The position numbers were made by a program, and so were the translations under genes. Of a DNA stretch of 64,000 bases, positions 46,762-60,859 are shown piece after piece (position 1 is the first letter of the stretch; each line of letters opens with the position of its first letter). This DNA comes from Tillus elongatus (Eukaryota; Arthropoda; Insecta; Coleoptera; Cleridae), in contig OZ023266.1 of the NCBI GenBank assembly GCA_964006375.1, forward strand, positions 13,259,565-13,323,564. Reading direction: 5' to 3'. The notes below the pieces were generated by a model. The model was not told the origin of the DNA. It ran no database searches and saw nothing but the letters and a program-made list of their open reading frames with translations.

Positions 46762-48890
46762 GGTTTTTTTTTAATATTCCAACAACACACCATGAGGACC
46801 TACAGCCTAAATAATATCGTACCGTGGGTGTCGACAAGGAGGAAAAGGGCAACTTGTTAATTCTGGACTTGCAGGTTCGGAGGAAAAGGAAAAACATGTG
46901 CCGGCAAGGAATTACACAACTTGAAAGTCCTCGGGACAAAAGAGCGGGCATAACAAGATGTTCTGTGTCTGGTGACCTGGACAGTAAAAAGGTGCATTCG
47001 CTCTGTTCCCCTAGTAGATCTGTTGGGGGCAGCAGGTAGAGGAACTATGGAAGAAAGCTCCTCTGAGCAGTGCCCGTGCAGACATCTATTAAAGAGAGAG
47101 AGAGGTCACCAATGACACATCGGTGGGCAAGGGATGGCAGACTTGGGGTGAGGGTAGTGTCACCGATGAGACGTATAGCTCTCTTCTGAATGGAGTCCAG
47201 GATAGCGAGTGTAGAAGTGGCAGCGGCACCCCAGATGTGGGAGCAGTATTCGAGGTTTGGCCTTATTTGTGAAGTATATAAGGTATAGAGGTTAGCTGGT
47301 GAAAAGTATTTGCAAGCCTGGAAGAGGAAACCTAATTTCTTAGCAGCTGCTTCTGCAATTGATGTGGCTGTTGGTGCCAATTGAGATTTCGATCCACAGA
47401 AATGCCAACAAGTGAAAAGGACTCATTACCTTGAATAACTTTTGGTCGTTCATTGTGATGGGTCTAGGGCTGGTGTATCTCTTATGAGATAGAAAGCAAG
47501 ACTGAGATTTGGTGGAGTTTGTACAAGATATCTACTTCCCCAGCCTAATATTTTTTGGAGATCCACAGAGACAGAACCCTCCATGAGTCTGCGATCCTCA
47601 TCTAATTGGGCTAATGGGCAGGCTTGGAATATTGTATATTTGAGTGGAGGGTGCTGTCGTCCGTGTAACAGTAAACTGGGTTGGATGTGCTAGAGAGAAG
47701 GTAATTGATGTGAAGAAGAAACAAAGTAGGGGCTAACGCTGAACCTTGAGGGACTCCTGCATTAATTGGATACAGTTTAGAGGAATGGCTATCCACGACA
47801 TCAGAAATGCTCCGGTTGGAAAGGAAATTTGCTGTCCAGGTACAGAGTTTTAATGGTAAACCATAGGCCGGAAGTTTATTATGCAGCACTGTGTGCCAGA
47901 CCTGGTCATATGCTTTGGATATGTCTAGAGCGACAATCTAGGATTCACTATGTAGTTCCATAGACTTGTTTCAAGAATGGGTGACAAAGGAAAGGAGGTT
48001 GGCAGTTGATCTGCGCTGACGTAATCCATACCTCCTGTCGTGAATTAGACTGTTTTTCAAGAAATTTTAGTAATTCGGTGTTTATATACTTTTCCATCAC
48101 TTAGACGATTGGAAGGAGAGAAATAGGCCTGTAGTTGCTAGGAAGCGCTTTGGATCTCTTCTTGGGGAAGGGTTGTACTCGAACAGTTCCCCAGTTACTA
48201 AAGAATATGCCTCTATTGTAAGATGTCTGAAACAGATGAGTCAGGACAGAAGCAAGTTCTGGTGCGCATTTTTTGAGAAGAATTGCTGGGATCTCGTCAA
48301 GGCCAGGGGCTTTCCTGGTATTAAGAGAAGAGAGCATCTTTCGTACCTTTTTAGTTCTCAAAATGATATCTGTCATTTTGTGGGCGACATTGGGGAGTGT
48401 TGGTGGTTGAACATTTGGAGGTGGGTTGAGAGTAGAATTGCCGGCGAACAACGAGGCAAAAAGTTCAGCCTTGCCCAGGGCGGTAGAAACAATTTCATCC
48501 CTTGAAACAAGAGATGGGGACGTGCTCTTGCAGAAATTATGCCCAATAGATTTAGCAAGAGTCCAGAAGGGTTTGCTGCCGTTGGAGCTTGAAAAGACTT
48601 TGTTCTGGATGTGGGTATTAAACGAGTTTTTTGCCTCAGAAAGAATAGGGACATAGCGGATTCTTGCGTCGTTAAATACTTGACGGTTTTCTTGACTGGG
48701 ATTGTGTAGAAGCGTTTTGTGAGCTTTGACCTTTTCAAGTCTGGCCTTGTCACAGGATTTAGAGAACCAGGGCTTTTAAGTGGCTGCAGAGGTTTTCTGT
48801 GTACGTGAAATAAATAATTCCATGCCAGCTTGGATAATTTCCAGTGCAGTTTTTGTTCAAGTGCATAAAAGTCAAAAGTAAACATCTGTA
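46762..48890 (-). pseudogene. LINE, longest copy of the 36.5/45.7-kb family, frame-broken
   Basis: - strand. The pre-palm region 'NTRKAPGLDEIPAILLKK' and 'LPSNYRPISLLPIV' (48400-48110) precedes motif A 'LDISKAYDQVWH' (about 47915, shifted frame). 'NAGVPQGSALAPTLFLL' (about 47755) follows, then motif C as YTDD (about 47670) and the C-terminal part (47380-47045). The 3' tail is the T run at 46763-46772. The endonuclease domain is absent (5' truncation near 48890). At least four frame breaks. Confidence 0.85.
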
Positions 48891-50437
48891 CATGATTGAG
48901 ACGTCTGTAAATGATTGATATAAATAGTTTCTGGTGTAATTTTCTGCTAAAAATTATAGATATCTGCAGCGCCGCGTACTGATATGAGGGTATTACCAGA
49001 GAGCCTTAAAGGGAATAGGCCAAAAAAAATGCATTTTATATACAAATTTTTATTTGCTTTTTTATGTTATCAGTGATTACAGAATTTTTATATAAACAGA
49101 TGATACATTACAAAACATCTAAAAACAATACAATAACAAGAGTGGTTTGTTGTGCAATTACAACATAAAGGTTTCTCACCTGATTATAAGATATTCTTCA
49201 ATATCTTTATTGAAAATTTGATCATAAGAATCACGAATATAACTGCAATGAAGAACATAATTATTTAAAGTATTTTTAAACTTTGTTTTATTGAACAGTG
49301 CAAACTAGCAGGTCGGTATTTGGCACATATTGCATATTGCACGAATTTTTGAATGATTTATATCAAAATGACAAATTGAAAAGCCAAGTCATTACTAGTG
49401 CGAAAAGATACGTTAATTTTTGTTGCGCCCTTGGTGAAGCATTTTAAGTAAAAATATTAACCGTAACACTTGGTAAAACTTTAAACATATGGTCATCAGT
49501 AAAATGGCTATAAGATAACTTTGGTAGTGTAGTTTTTGAAAGGGTGATAAATCCTGAGTGATAACATTGGTCTTGTTTATTGTACTATGAAAGTAATTTG
49601 GTGAATAATAATTAAAAACAAAATAAGGTCATTTAAAGTTAAAATGCGCTAACAGCCCAAGATGTCACAGCCACAATGTAAATAACGCGCTAAAAAGTTG
49701 TACAAAAAAGCAAGAACCTGTTTGAGTGATTTTTACTTGTGATATATTACACTTAACGCCTTCAGTGCAACACTTGCATTATATTTAGATATTCTATGTC
49801 ACGCAAATATACGGCGAAGCATTATGTGTGTCATTTAATCTCAGACTTATATGTCCATTTGTCATGAAAACTCTACTTGTGATTATGAATCACACCCCCC
49901 CTTTTTAACCCAGATATTGCAATTGTCCTCTTAAAAGGACGCTATAGAAATCTGACAGAAACTAGATTCAGAATTGGTATAATAGGTAGCACTACTCATC
50001 ACCATTTTCTACAGTATCAACACTATAATGTTGACAGTTTTGAATCATCTGGTCTTTAACCGTTCAAGCACAAAGAATATATTGTTTTGGGATTGTTACT
50101 TGCTCCTAAGAAGATGGATTATTGGAGGTATGTATGCACACAATATTTGCTTTTAGTAATTTTGCAAAAAAGAAGAGAAAAAAATGCTAAAACAAATCCG
50201 GGACTTTAATAAAAAAGTGATTAACATTTTTGTGAACAATAAGGACAGGCAAGCTGATTTCCTCGACAAGTAACGGTAAGATACTATTATTCTACTAGCG
50301 TAGCAGACTCAATGGGTTAAATATATTTAGAACTAACATCTCCACAGAACTCTAGTAACTGAAAAAATAGATAAAGATTGAGAGCTTAGGTTTCTATTTG
50401 CCATTTTAACATAATCATATTTTCAAACATTGCATTG
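48891..50437. other. No gene recognised
   Basis: AT-rich, with no repeat shared within the window noticed. Confidence 0.4.
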
Positions 50438-51740
50438 TCAGCTAGAACAAATAAATGACTCGACAAAATAATGACTAACACAACACTTTCGACTAACAAA
50501 GAAACAACAGAACAAATAGCTTGTGATTAATTTAAATGGAGAATAATGAATATGGGATTTTTTTCCTCCCTCAGGGCTCGTCCGCCGATAGCACTGCAAC
50601 CTTTGGCTTATTGTACATGCCCTTAGTCTCTTCACTCCACCCATTCCAAAATCACTGTGCCTTGAACCAGTCTGCACAGCGATTGGTAGGGTGAAGTTTT
50701 ATAATGCTCTATCTCCAGTATAGACTGACCGTAGATCAGTTGTCTTTTGCTGTCCAGAGCTTTACACTCGCACAAGATGTGCTGGGCTGATTCCTCCCCC
50801 TCGCCGCAGAGTCTGCATGCCAGGTCCTCCTCAAACCGCACCATTTTATGCAGGTGTTTCTTGACGGCCATGTGTCCCGTCAAGAGACCTGTCATGTTTT
50901 AGCAGCTCCACAGCTCTCTTTGAACTGGGTTTGTCAATTATTGACTTCCCATGTCTGAGCCCCGGACAGTCTGCCCAGTACACCTTGTGTTGGTTTCTGA
51001 CCCAGGACTTAATGCCTCCCCTATCAGTACTCTTTGTCACACCCAGAGCCGATTCTGGTTCCATAAATGGTTCTGCTGACACTCTTCGCGAGACTGTCAG
51101 CTTCTTCATTGCCTTTGACCCACAAGTGACCCGGCACAGAGATGAGGGTGACCTCATTCAGCTCAGCCAGGTCGCTCGTCTCGTCTCGGCACTCACTCAC
51201 CAGCCAGAAATTTACCCGTGGGCTACTTAGGGCCTTAAGGGCTGCCTGGCTGTATGTGGCTATGAGGATCCGCTTGTTGGTGTAGCCCCTCCTCTTGTTC
51301 TCCCGCACACAGTGCAGGATGACGTACATTTCGGGCTGAAAGACCGTTGCATGGACTCCGAGGGAAATACTATAACTTACCCTTGGTTCTTCCGAATAAA
51401 CACCTGTCCCCGTCCCACGCTCCCCGTCGGATCTGTCCGTGAACCAGACGAACGCGTCCCGTGGTATGCCTGGCATCTCCTCCCGCCATGCCTCGCGGTC
51501 AGGGATTTCCACTGTAAAGTTGTTTTCCCCGCAGGTTCGAGGGCTCTCGAAGTCTGAGCATGGGCTCCTTCACGATCTCCTGAATTTTGCAGTGGCCCCT
51601 GAAGCCTGGGTTGATCTTCAGTCTACCATTGCAGGCTAGTCTGTATAGTCCTAGCCTGGCCTCCCCCATAATAACTAAGTGTGGGGGGGCAGATCCAGCA
51701 ACACCTCCATGGCGGCTGCTGGGGCTTACTAGAGTCATTT
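50438..51740 (-). pseudogene. LINE fragment with RNase H and Cys-rich C-terminus, different family
   Basis: - strand. RNase H starts 'FVWFTDRSDGERGTGTGVY' (about 51450). The segment normally reading SDS is 'ATYSQAALKAL' (about 51265), so a catalytic Asp is lost. 'VPGHLWVKGNEEADSLA' follows (about 51130). A frameshift leads to 'GLLTGHMAVKKHLHKM' and 'CRLCGEGEESAQHILCEC' (50890-50780). The gene ends near 50630. GC-rich compared with its surroundings. It probably represents an I/R1-like LINE. Confidence 0.8.
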
Positions 51741-52240
51741 AGCAATTATGACTTCTGCATTATTTTTATATTAATATTTCCTTTTGAACCATATTTATTC
51801 ATTCAAGTAATTAATGTTACAATTATATCAAAGTGATTTTATTTCATTTTTAACGAAAACAAATTAATTTCGCTTGGACATGAACCTAAATCAGATTAAA
51901 CTTGTCAAAGTTGACAAGCCAATGTGTACACCAGTTTGCTAAGCCATGATGGTCCTTTAAGCGATTGTCAAGTCTAAGAAATGTAGGGCAGTGGATTGGG
52001 TTCTCCAAAGTGTGCACATCACAGGTTGTAATCTTCACTCAACGAAAAATTTGATAAAAAAATACTGCAAAAATAAAGGTGTAGAAAGCATTTTTTTTTT
52101 AAACTGAACTATGAATGAACCCAGGAAAATATAGGCTCGAACTTCCAACCTCCGAAATAGCATGTCTATTACAAAGTTCGAACTTTCTTAAAATTTAAAA
52201 TTGAATATCGAACTCGCTAAAATTCTTCAGTGTCCATATG
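51741..52240. other. No gene recognised
   Basis: AT-rich, no repeat match noted. Confidence 0.4.
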
Positions 52241-53527
52241 CAGGGTGATTGCTGAGAAGCGCTTAATACAAGTTTATGACCTTCTCATCTGATTTGAGAG
52301 TGGAAAAATTGCATTTGGCCATTACACAATATTCTTTTTTAGATTAAAATAGCTGCACTTGTCACTTCCGGTTAGACCAGAAGTCGCCATCAATTTCCTT
52401 ATTTTAAATTAAACACTCTGTATATTTTTGCATTTTCAGAATGACGATCAAATTTGGGATAGATTTTATGTTGTACTCTCTACACCTATCGTTAGTTTTT
52501 GAAATACTGGCGATTTTCAAAAAATATCCGTCATCGCAGCCCTTTTTACAATTTGATGTATCTTTGTCAAGTGTAAATCTAGAAATTCGGTTTTTGCTGT
52601 TCTACATACATAGCTTTGCAACTTCTATTAATTATGTTCTATACCTAAATAGAATCATTTCTGAACTGTCTATTGATTTATTGCCCACCCGCTGTATTTG
52701 TAATAAGAATATAACAGGGTGTCAGTTAATAGGAAGTCGAAGACCATCATCTTCTTTAAACAATCAGGATGTTTTTCGATTTCAATCGCTTCGGGGGTAA
52801 TTGTAGACTGGAGCTATTATTTTTCTATTGTCAAAGTCTGTTTTGTATCATGTATGCATGGCAGCCAGTGCTGACAAGGGGTCAGATTTCCTAACTGCAA
52901 TGGTATGTTCATATATATTCTATTGTGGACACGTCTTTTCGTTTGTTCTATATAAGTTCCGAATTCCACAGTCTTTATTGTGAAATATACTTGGTTCTCG
53001 GGTTGAACCGCGTCTAGAATGTATGAAAACTCGACGTTTCGGCTCCTATTTTGGCGCCATTTTTAAGAGGTAAAGGACACTCTAAGGTCTCAATCTGTCT
53101 ACTCCTTAGAGCAGTGGACAAAGGTGGGTTGGGTTGTTGTCGCTCAATTACGGGGCCTCAATCTGCAATCTCGCCAGAGATTGTCTGTGAGGTCTCAGTA
53201 TGTTCAACCATAGGCCTGAGAGAGATCTTTCATTCGAATGATTTGGCAAGACATGATTATCAGCAATCTGTTGCCCAAAAACCGAACTTCTAGATTTACA
53301 CTTTACAAAGATACATTAAATTATGAAAAGGGCTGCGATAACAAATATTTTTTGAAAATCACCAATACTTCAAAAACTAACAACGCTTGGTGTAGAGAAT
53401 ACTACATAAAATCTATCCCAAATTGGATCGCCATTCTGAAAATGCACAAATATACAGTATTTAATTTAAACTAACGAAGTTGATGGTGACTTCCGGTATG
53501 ACTGGAAGTGCTAGACAAGTGCAACTA

Positions 53528-54811
53528 CGACGGCAGTTCAATAAGTCCGTGGCGTTTTGAATGAAACACAGGTTTTTTGACAAAAAATAATTTTATTTCT
53601 CAATATAGTCTCCTTTGAGCTCTATACACTGCGTACGTTTCTCCAATTTTTTTATCCCTTCTAAAAAATAAGATTTGTCGATGTTCTCAAAATAGGTATT
53701 TGTTTTCAGATGCTTTCATCATTAGAGTTGAATCTCTTTCCGCCGAGCCATTTCTTTAAGTTTAGAGACAAGAAATAGTCACTGGGGGTAAATCTGGAGA
53801 ATAGGGCGCATGAGGGAGCAATTCATAGCCCAATTTATGCAATTTCGCCATGGAGACTACACATGTGTGCACCCTTGCATTGTCTTGGTAGAAAAAAACT
53901 TTTTCTTGGCCAAATGCAGTCGTTTTTCCTTCAAATCACCATTGAATTGGTCCAATAAGTTGGTATAACATTCGCCATTGATTGTTCTTTCCTTTTGAAG
54001 GTAACCAATGTGGATTATATGTATCCCAAAAAACGTTCGCCATGGCTTTATTGGCTGACAGACCCACCCTGGCGTTCTTCGGCGCAGATTCGCACGGAGA
54101 AACCCACTGTTTTGACTGCTGCTTGGTCTGGTGTGTTGTGGTGAATCCATGTTTCGTCCACGGTTACGAAACGCAGCAAAAACTCGTCCCTATTGCGGTT
54201 GAACAATGCCAAACACTCCTTCGAAGTTGTCACACGATTGCGTTTGTGGTAGATTATGAGCAAATGTGGCACCCATCTTGCGGATAGCTTTCTCATACCC
54301 AAGTGATCATGCAAAATCGAAACCAGAGCCATGTGATACGCCTATGGCTTCCACAATCTCCCGCACTTTCAATCTCCGATCGGCCAACGCCATATGGTGA
54401 ATTTTTTCAATTGTTTCAGGTGTAGCGATCTCAACTGGGCGTCCAGAACGTTGGGCGTCATTTGTGCTTGTACGGCTACAACGAAATTCAGTAAACCACT
54501 TTTTTACCATGGAAATTGATGGTGCAGAGTCTTCATAGTATTTATCCAGCTTAGCGTTGGTTTAAGTGATGGTTTTTTTTTTTTTCGCAAAAATGTTTGA
54601 TGAGTACACGAAATTCACTTTTTTCCATTTTCGTTATAACTCAAGAGGTAGTCCGCTTTCAATGGCCATCTAACACAAATTAAATGATGCAGCTTGTGCA
54701 AAATTTAACAGGAGTCAACTGACAGATGCTTGTTGACAGGAACAGTGTTGCTTCCTGTGAAGAGGCGGGAAATTCAAAAAGTCACGAACCGAACTTATTG
54801 ATCCTCCCTCA
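53528..54811 (-). mobile_element. Classical mariner element, 1284 bp, nested
   Basis: Flanked by TA on both sides (53526-53527 and 54812-54813). Removing it restores the 'ctattttaatct' match between the arms of the outer element. The ends share about 28 bp of inverted repeat around 'ttcaataagtccg' and 'atcaataagttcgg'. The length is typical of mariner. Confidence 0.9.
53593..54628 (-). pseudogene. Mariner (DD34D-type) transposase, frameshifted
   Basis: ATG at 54628 (- strand), stop at 53593; 1036 bases against about 1038 for a 345-residue protein, so only small indels. Recognisable parts are 'MVKKWFTEFRCSRTSTNDA' and 'RSGRPVEIATPE' (HTH region), 'VREIVEAIGVSHGS', 'RFVTVDETWIHH' with the first Asp (about 54165), and the region around the second Asp near 53880. 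Frame changes near 54310, 54050 and 53855 inactivate it. The third catalytic segment is in poorly kept sequence below 53850. Confidence 0.85.
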
Positions 54812-54919
54812 TATTTTAATCTGATTGAGAATATCTTATAAGGGCCGAATGCAGTTTTTCAGCTCTCAAATCAGATGAGAAGGTCATAAACTTCTGAGTG
54901 CTTCTCAGCAATCACCCTG

Positions 54920-55552
54920 TTCCTAAAAAAAAATCAGGAATATTGTGTCATACAATATGCGGTATTATGTTGCCACTTAATGGGGGCAATACTGAGTAAA
55001 AATGTCATTACCTTTGGCAGGCCATATTGTATGCCTGTAAAGTTAAATTTTGAGTAACGAAGTTTGAACTGTCGTTGCAAGCGAGAACAAAATATTCAAG
55101 ATAACTACCAGACACAGTATATGTCAAAGTTAATTTCCTGGGTCTTAAGGTTTCCTTCTTTGGAGGCCAGCTGGCTAGGGTCTTATAATCTTATCAAAAC
55201 AATGAAACAAATTCGGAAACAAAAATCTTAAGTAGGTCTTAACACTTAAACTGACACTGTTGCAGAGGGAAACTGTCATAAAACCTTCCTTTCCTTTTCA
55301 GCAGTGCTAACCTTATGGGGGCCAACACTCCCCATAAATGTCTGACGACAATTTCAAATGTGTTTAAAGCTTGCATCAACAGAACTATTTTTGAGAATTA
55401 CATATTTCGAACTATTTTAACATCGCCTAGCACATACAATTTCTCAAGCTGAAGCTTCTTCGGTTCAGTTCGAAATTTCGCACACTACTAGAGAAAAAAG
55501 AATATATTTTTTTAGTTATTTGCTGATGTTGACCCAACCTAACATCAAATTA

Positions 55553-55555
<3 letters not shown>
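54920..55555. other. No gene recognised
   Basis: Noncoding DNA between the inverted-repeat element and a LINE tail. Confidence 0.4.
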
Positions 55556-55586
<31 letters not shown>

Positions 55587-57330
55587 TTGACTGCACTCAC
55601 AGTACAAATGGACATGTTCAGCGAACTGTTTTTTAACATATCCAGCTACAGAAAAAAGATTAAAACAGGGTAATATCGAGTTCATGTGTCCCAGCTAATA
55701 CAATCTGTCCCAAAGCATATTTTACAGCCTTTATTGAAATGGATGCTAAACCCTTTTTATGCAGATAATCGAATATGTAAGATATTTTAAGTAACAAAAG
55801 GATATTTTAAAACTTGCAGCTCTATGTATAGGAACAGTCAAGTAACTCGTGCCTCGCAGGAGTCTGTCATGTACATCAGTTCGAAGGCTGACACAGTCAT
55901 ATAGGTAATCAGGTTTCCTTTCCCGAACAACCTTGATTACTAAGGTGACATAGTGAACAAGTCTCCTTTTTTGCATGTTCAGTGCCCGCATGTATGGCGT
56001 AACGTGAGCAAAACGGGGTACGTGGAGAACAAATCTCACACACCAATTCTGCACCTTCTGGATGAGGTACCCGTCCAGGCGCGTCAAGCAAGGACCATAC
56101 ACATAATCACCATACGTGAACAGTGACAGGATTAGTGAGTTCACCAAAAGTTTACGTGCATCTTGGGGAAGACAATCACGGTACTGATACAGGTGTCGCA
56201 GTCTATAGAACACAGAGCGGCAGAGATGGTCCAGATGTCTGGAGAACTGCAGGTTCCCATCCAGTATCAATCCCAGATTTCTGGGATTATCCGAATGGGA
56301 CAAGGCATCAGACCCAAGCAACACAGACAGTCGAAGACTGAGGACCTGTTGAACATTATAGGAGGTGCCAAGAATGAGAAAATTGCACTTCTCAGGATTT
56401 AAGCTCAGGTTGTTGCTCCACGCCCACGTCTTAACTATCTGCAGGTCTCCATTTAACCGCCCAATCTGTTCATCAGCATTAGATACACTAAGAGGAATAT
56501 ATAATTGCATATCGTCTGCAAAACAGTGAAGAGTCGACAGTAGAGGAATGCTATTCACATCAGCAGTAAACAAGTTGAACAGAATTGGACCAAGTATTGA
56601 TCCTTGGGGCACCCTCACTGATACTGGGCGGAGCTCAGAGCAAGCTCCATCATCAAGTATCGCCATCTGCGATCGACCACTAAGGTAGCTGGCAAACCAT
56701 TGTAAAAGGCGACCAGAAACAACAATTTAGCAAGTAAAAGAGAGTGGTCAACAGAATCAAATTCCTTCGTTATATCCAGCATAACTAGAGCAGTAACATA
56801 GCCCTGATTCTGATGAGTGAGGATATCATTAACTACAGAAAGTAGGAGAGTTGATGAGCTATGACCGCGTTTAAAGGCAGACTGTTAAGAAGGTATAATA
56901 CTTTCAGCAAATTCCGTAACTGTTTGTTATTCACCCCTTTAGCAATTTTAGAAGGCACAGATTGCAAGTTTATATTACGAAAGTCGCTTAGTGACTTTGG
57001 AGAGTTATTCTTTGGGATCGGTATACCCACTGAGACTTTCACAAGTCAGGAAACACACCACACTCCACAGAGTAATTTATAATATGTGTCAAAGGAGCAG
57101 CACAGAAATCAACAGTTAACTGCAACATCCTTCCACTGACACCATCAAACCCAATACAAGATGACTTCTGCTTGATGAAGAGGTCTCTCACCACTTCACA
57201 TGAGACAGGAGAAAAGGTTATACAATCATCGATAACATCGTATGTAAGACATTGATAGTCAGTTACCAAGAGCGAGGGAAGGCCCTCAGACAGAGAGGTA
57301 AAATAGTTATTGAATTGAATGTTTAAGTAA
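55556..57330 (-). pseudogene. CR1-like LINE reverse transcriptase, 5'-truncated
   Basis: - strand with a trinucleotide (AAT/ATT) tail at 55556-55585, the same tail type as 21025-21050. The upstream palm region is in broken frames ('IPIPKNNSPKSLSDFRNINL', about 57030). A clean frame (56666-55746) then has 'VPQGSILGPILFNLF' (about 56600) and 'CFADDMQLYIP' (motif C intact, about 56520). The thumb and C-terminal region without RNase H follow. The endonuclease is missing. Confidence 0.85.
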
Positions 57331-58458
<1,128 letters not shown>

Positions 58459-58799
58459 GGGAACTATTGCCATCCAAGTTGACCACAAATATTAGCATAA
58501 TCTATAAAGCAGAACCAGCAAACCTTTTAAATGGACGGATCAAGGAGGCACATACAAAAACAGAGATGGAGAAAATTTGAGACAAAAAGAGAGGGAAAGG
58601 CGGAACCTTACGCATTAAGGTACCTGAAGCTCTAACCAAGAGAGAGATGTTAAAAACAATGAAAATAAGCTAACAAATTATGAAGAAACTGAGATATTTT
58701 AAAAATATATAAATATGCAAATTGGAATCCCAGGAAATAATACATTTTCAACAGTTGCATTGTATCAAAGATAATTGCATTTTATACCATTAAACTTTC

Positions 58800-60228
58800 A
58801 CCAAGAAGAGGAATATGGAGGGGTCCAGGGCACTCGTGATGTTTGGAAAACCTTTATCTTTAGGGCGGGAGGTCAAATATTTGGGGGTGATCCTGGACTC
58901 CAAACTAACCTGGGGGGCGCAAATAGAACGAGTAGTAAGGAAGGGAGTGGCGACCCTCTGGCAGCTGCGTCGAGTGATAGGGAGGACGTGGGAACTTAAT
59001 CCTCGGATCTTTCATTGCATTTACACTGCGATCGTCAAGTCGAGAATCCTCTATGCGGCGTTGGTCTAGTGGTGTGGTGTGAACCAAACTACTACCAAGA
59101 AGCTAGTCAAACTCCAAAGGCTGGCAACCCTGGGTATCACAGGCGCTATGAGGACGACACCCTCAGCCGCACTAGAGGTCTTGCTGATCGCTTCCCAGCT
59201 ATATCAGAAGGGAGGCTATGGTGTCACATCTTAGAATACGAGACTCTGGAAACTCGTGCAGAGAGGGAGCAATAATAGGACATGCAAGAGTGGCTAAGGA
59301 GGTGGAAAAGGATATTCTGATTTCCACCTTCAAGGTACGGGATGCAGAGGACAATATTGGGTTGATTAGGCCATATACCCTCAGAACCCCCAGTAGGGAT
59401 CAGTGGAGGGAAAATGAGGTTGGATTCCAGCCCTCAAGCCTGGCCTGTTTTACCGATGGATCGCGGCTGGAGGATCAACAATCCTCCGGGGCAGGAATAT
59501 ACATCGACAGTCTGGGGGTGCCCGAGAGCTATGCTCTGGGCGCATATACCACGGCATTCGAAACTGAGGTGTACGCTATCCTGTCTGTAGACAATCGAGG
59601 ATGAGCCCTGAGAAATGTGTATACATTTGCTCGGATAGCCTGGTCCTGTGCGACCAGAATTCAGTCAACAGTGGTTCAGGAGTGTGCTGATGCCCTTAAG
59701 GGACTAGCCAGGACAAAGGAAGTGTAACTTGTGTGGGTTCCGGGACACTGTGGCGTAGCGGGGAATGAGGTGGTCCGGATCCTGCAATAGGCTTAAGTAG
59801 GAAGACGGTCTCCGTCGCCTTAGACAGGTGGACTGAGGAGGCCATGGAGAGGCGCTGGGGGTCAGCCGGTGGCTGTAGGCAGGTGAGGGACTTCGTGGAG
59901 GGGCCGGACAGAGACAAGACTCTCTAGCTTCTCGGTAGTAGTCGACCTTAACTTCGCCGCATCCTTGGAGTGCTGACAGGTCAATGCGCTCTTAGAAGAC
60001 ATCTCACATTGATAGGTGTCGAGAGAGATTCCATTTGCCAGGAATGCGGCGAGAGTGAAGAGACGTCTTACCACTACCTGTGTGAATGTGAGGCTTTTGG
60101 GAGTCTTCGAACAGAATTGTTCAGTTCGAGGACTCTGCAAAAGAACCAGGTAAGTTCCCTCCAATGGAAGACCGCCTTCATTTCGAGGTCGAGGTGGTTT
60201 GGCGACCGAACCGAGGAAGAGTAGATCA
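58800..60228 (+). pseudogene. LINE fragment with RNase H (copy 2 of the 18.1-kb family)
   Basis: Begins late in the reverse transcriptase ('VKYLGVILDSKLTWGAQIERV', about 58870), matching 18601 onward. It passes through an RNase H domain in several frames ('CFTDGSRLEDQQSSGAG' about 59448, 'YICSDS' about 59620) to the C-terminal Cys-rich end ('CALRRHLTLIGVERDSICQECG', about 59985). Several stops and frameshifts. Upstream polymerase motifs are lost, so it is 5'-truncated. Confidence 0.85.
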
Positions 60229-60289
60229 TGGTTGACGGGTACAAAAAGGGCTACTTGCCTGGCGTTAGCATCCCCACCACTGTTACTAC

Positions 60290-60468
60290 TACTGCATTTG
60301 ACACAGTGGCTTGGTGGAAAACAGTTTGAAAACGACGAGGAATTCAAGACTCTTGCCGTCACCTGGTTCAATTCCCAGGCGGCGAACTTCTATGCAGAGG
60401 GGCTAAAGAAACTGGTGCAGTGTTGTCAAAAATGCTTAGAACTGAATACAGAATACATGGTAAAATGA
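60290..60468 (+). pseudogene. Mariner transposase C-terminal scrap
   Basis: The frame ending at 60468 reads 'WLGGKQFENDEEFKTLAV', then 'FYAEGLKKLVQ' and 'CLELNTEYMVK', the standard C-terminus of mariner/SETMAR-type transposases. The catalytic domain is missing; a LINE lies directly upstream. Confidence 0.75.
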
Positions 60469-60859
60469 AGTAGATATGTCGTAAAACTAAAACTGCCAAT
60501 AAAAACATTTTCTTACGAGTTTATTGTTTTTAATGACGAAACGGCTTTACAAATATGCCTTGTATTTAGTTTTTGTCCCTCCAACTTATTTACACTTAAT
60601 ATAATATAATAAAATAACTGGGTTACCAGGCTAAATCGCATCAAAACGTATACTGACAACTCCACTGCGATTATCATATAAAATTATCTACTAAAAATCA
60701 ACCTAACTGACACATACAAACGAGTATACACGCTCACATTTCGAGATCACAGAATCAGTATTATGTGTTTACTGTTTTGGTGCGAATTAGTTGTGAGATA
60801 ATGAAATTGTGATGTGATTAAAATGGCAGGACGTCATATTTACAGATATACCCTATATT
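60469..60859 (-). other. Probable tetraspanin 3' untranslated region
   Basis: Lies directly downstream of the tetraspanin stop codon. On the - strand an AATAAA occurs near 60520. The far part may still belong to the mariner scrap. Confidence 0.4.

Larger units (their letters stand above)
52241..54919. mobile_element. Inverted-repeat DNA element with nested mariner
   Basis: Tips CAGGGTGATTGCTGAGAAGC (52241) and its near complement ending CAATCACCCTG (54919). The left arm is about 52241-52590. The right arm is 53280-53525 plus 54814-54919, cut in two by the mariner at 53528-54811. The central 52600-53280 encodes no recognised protein. Around 53015-53060 it carries a GAAACGTC motif next to a GC-rich stem, like a decayed hammerhead-type retroelement end. 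Confidence 0.8.

Noticed and set aside
52441..52800. A 119-residue hydrophobic protein
   Set aside because: Its start lies inside the inverted-repeat arm, and it shows no family resemblance.
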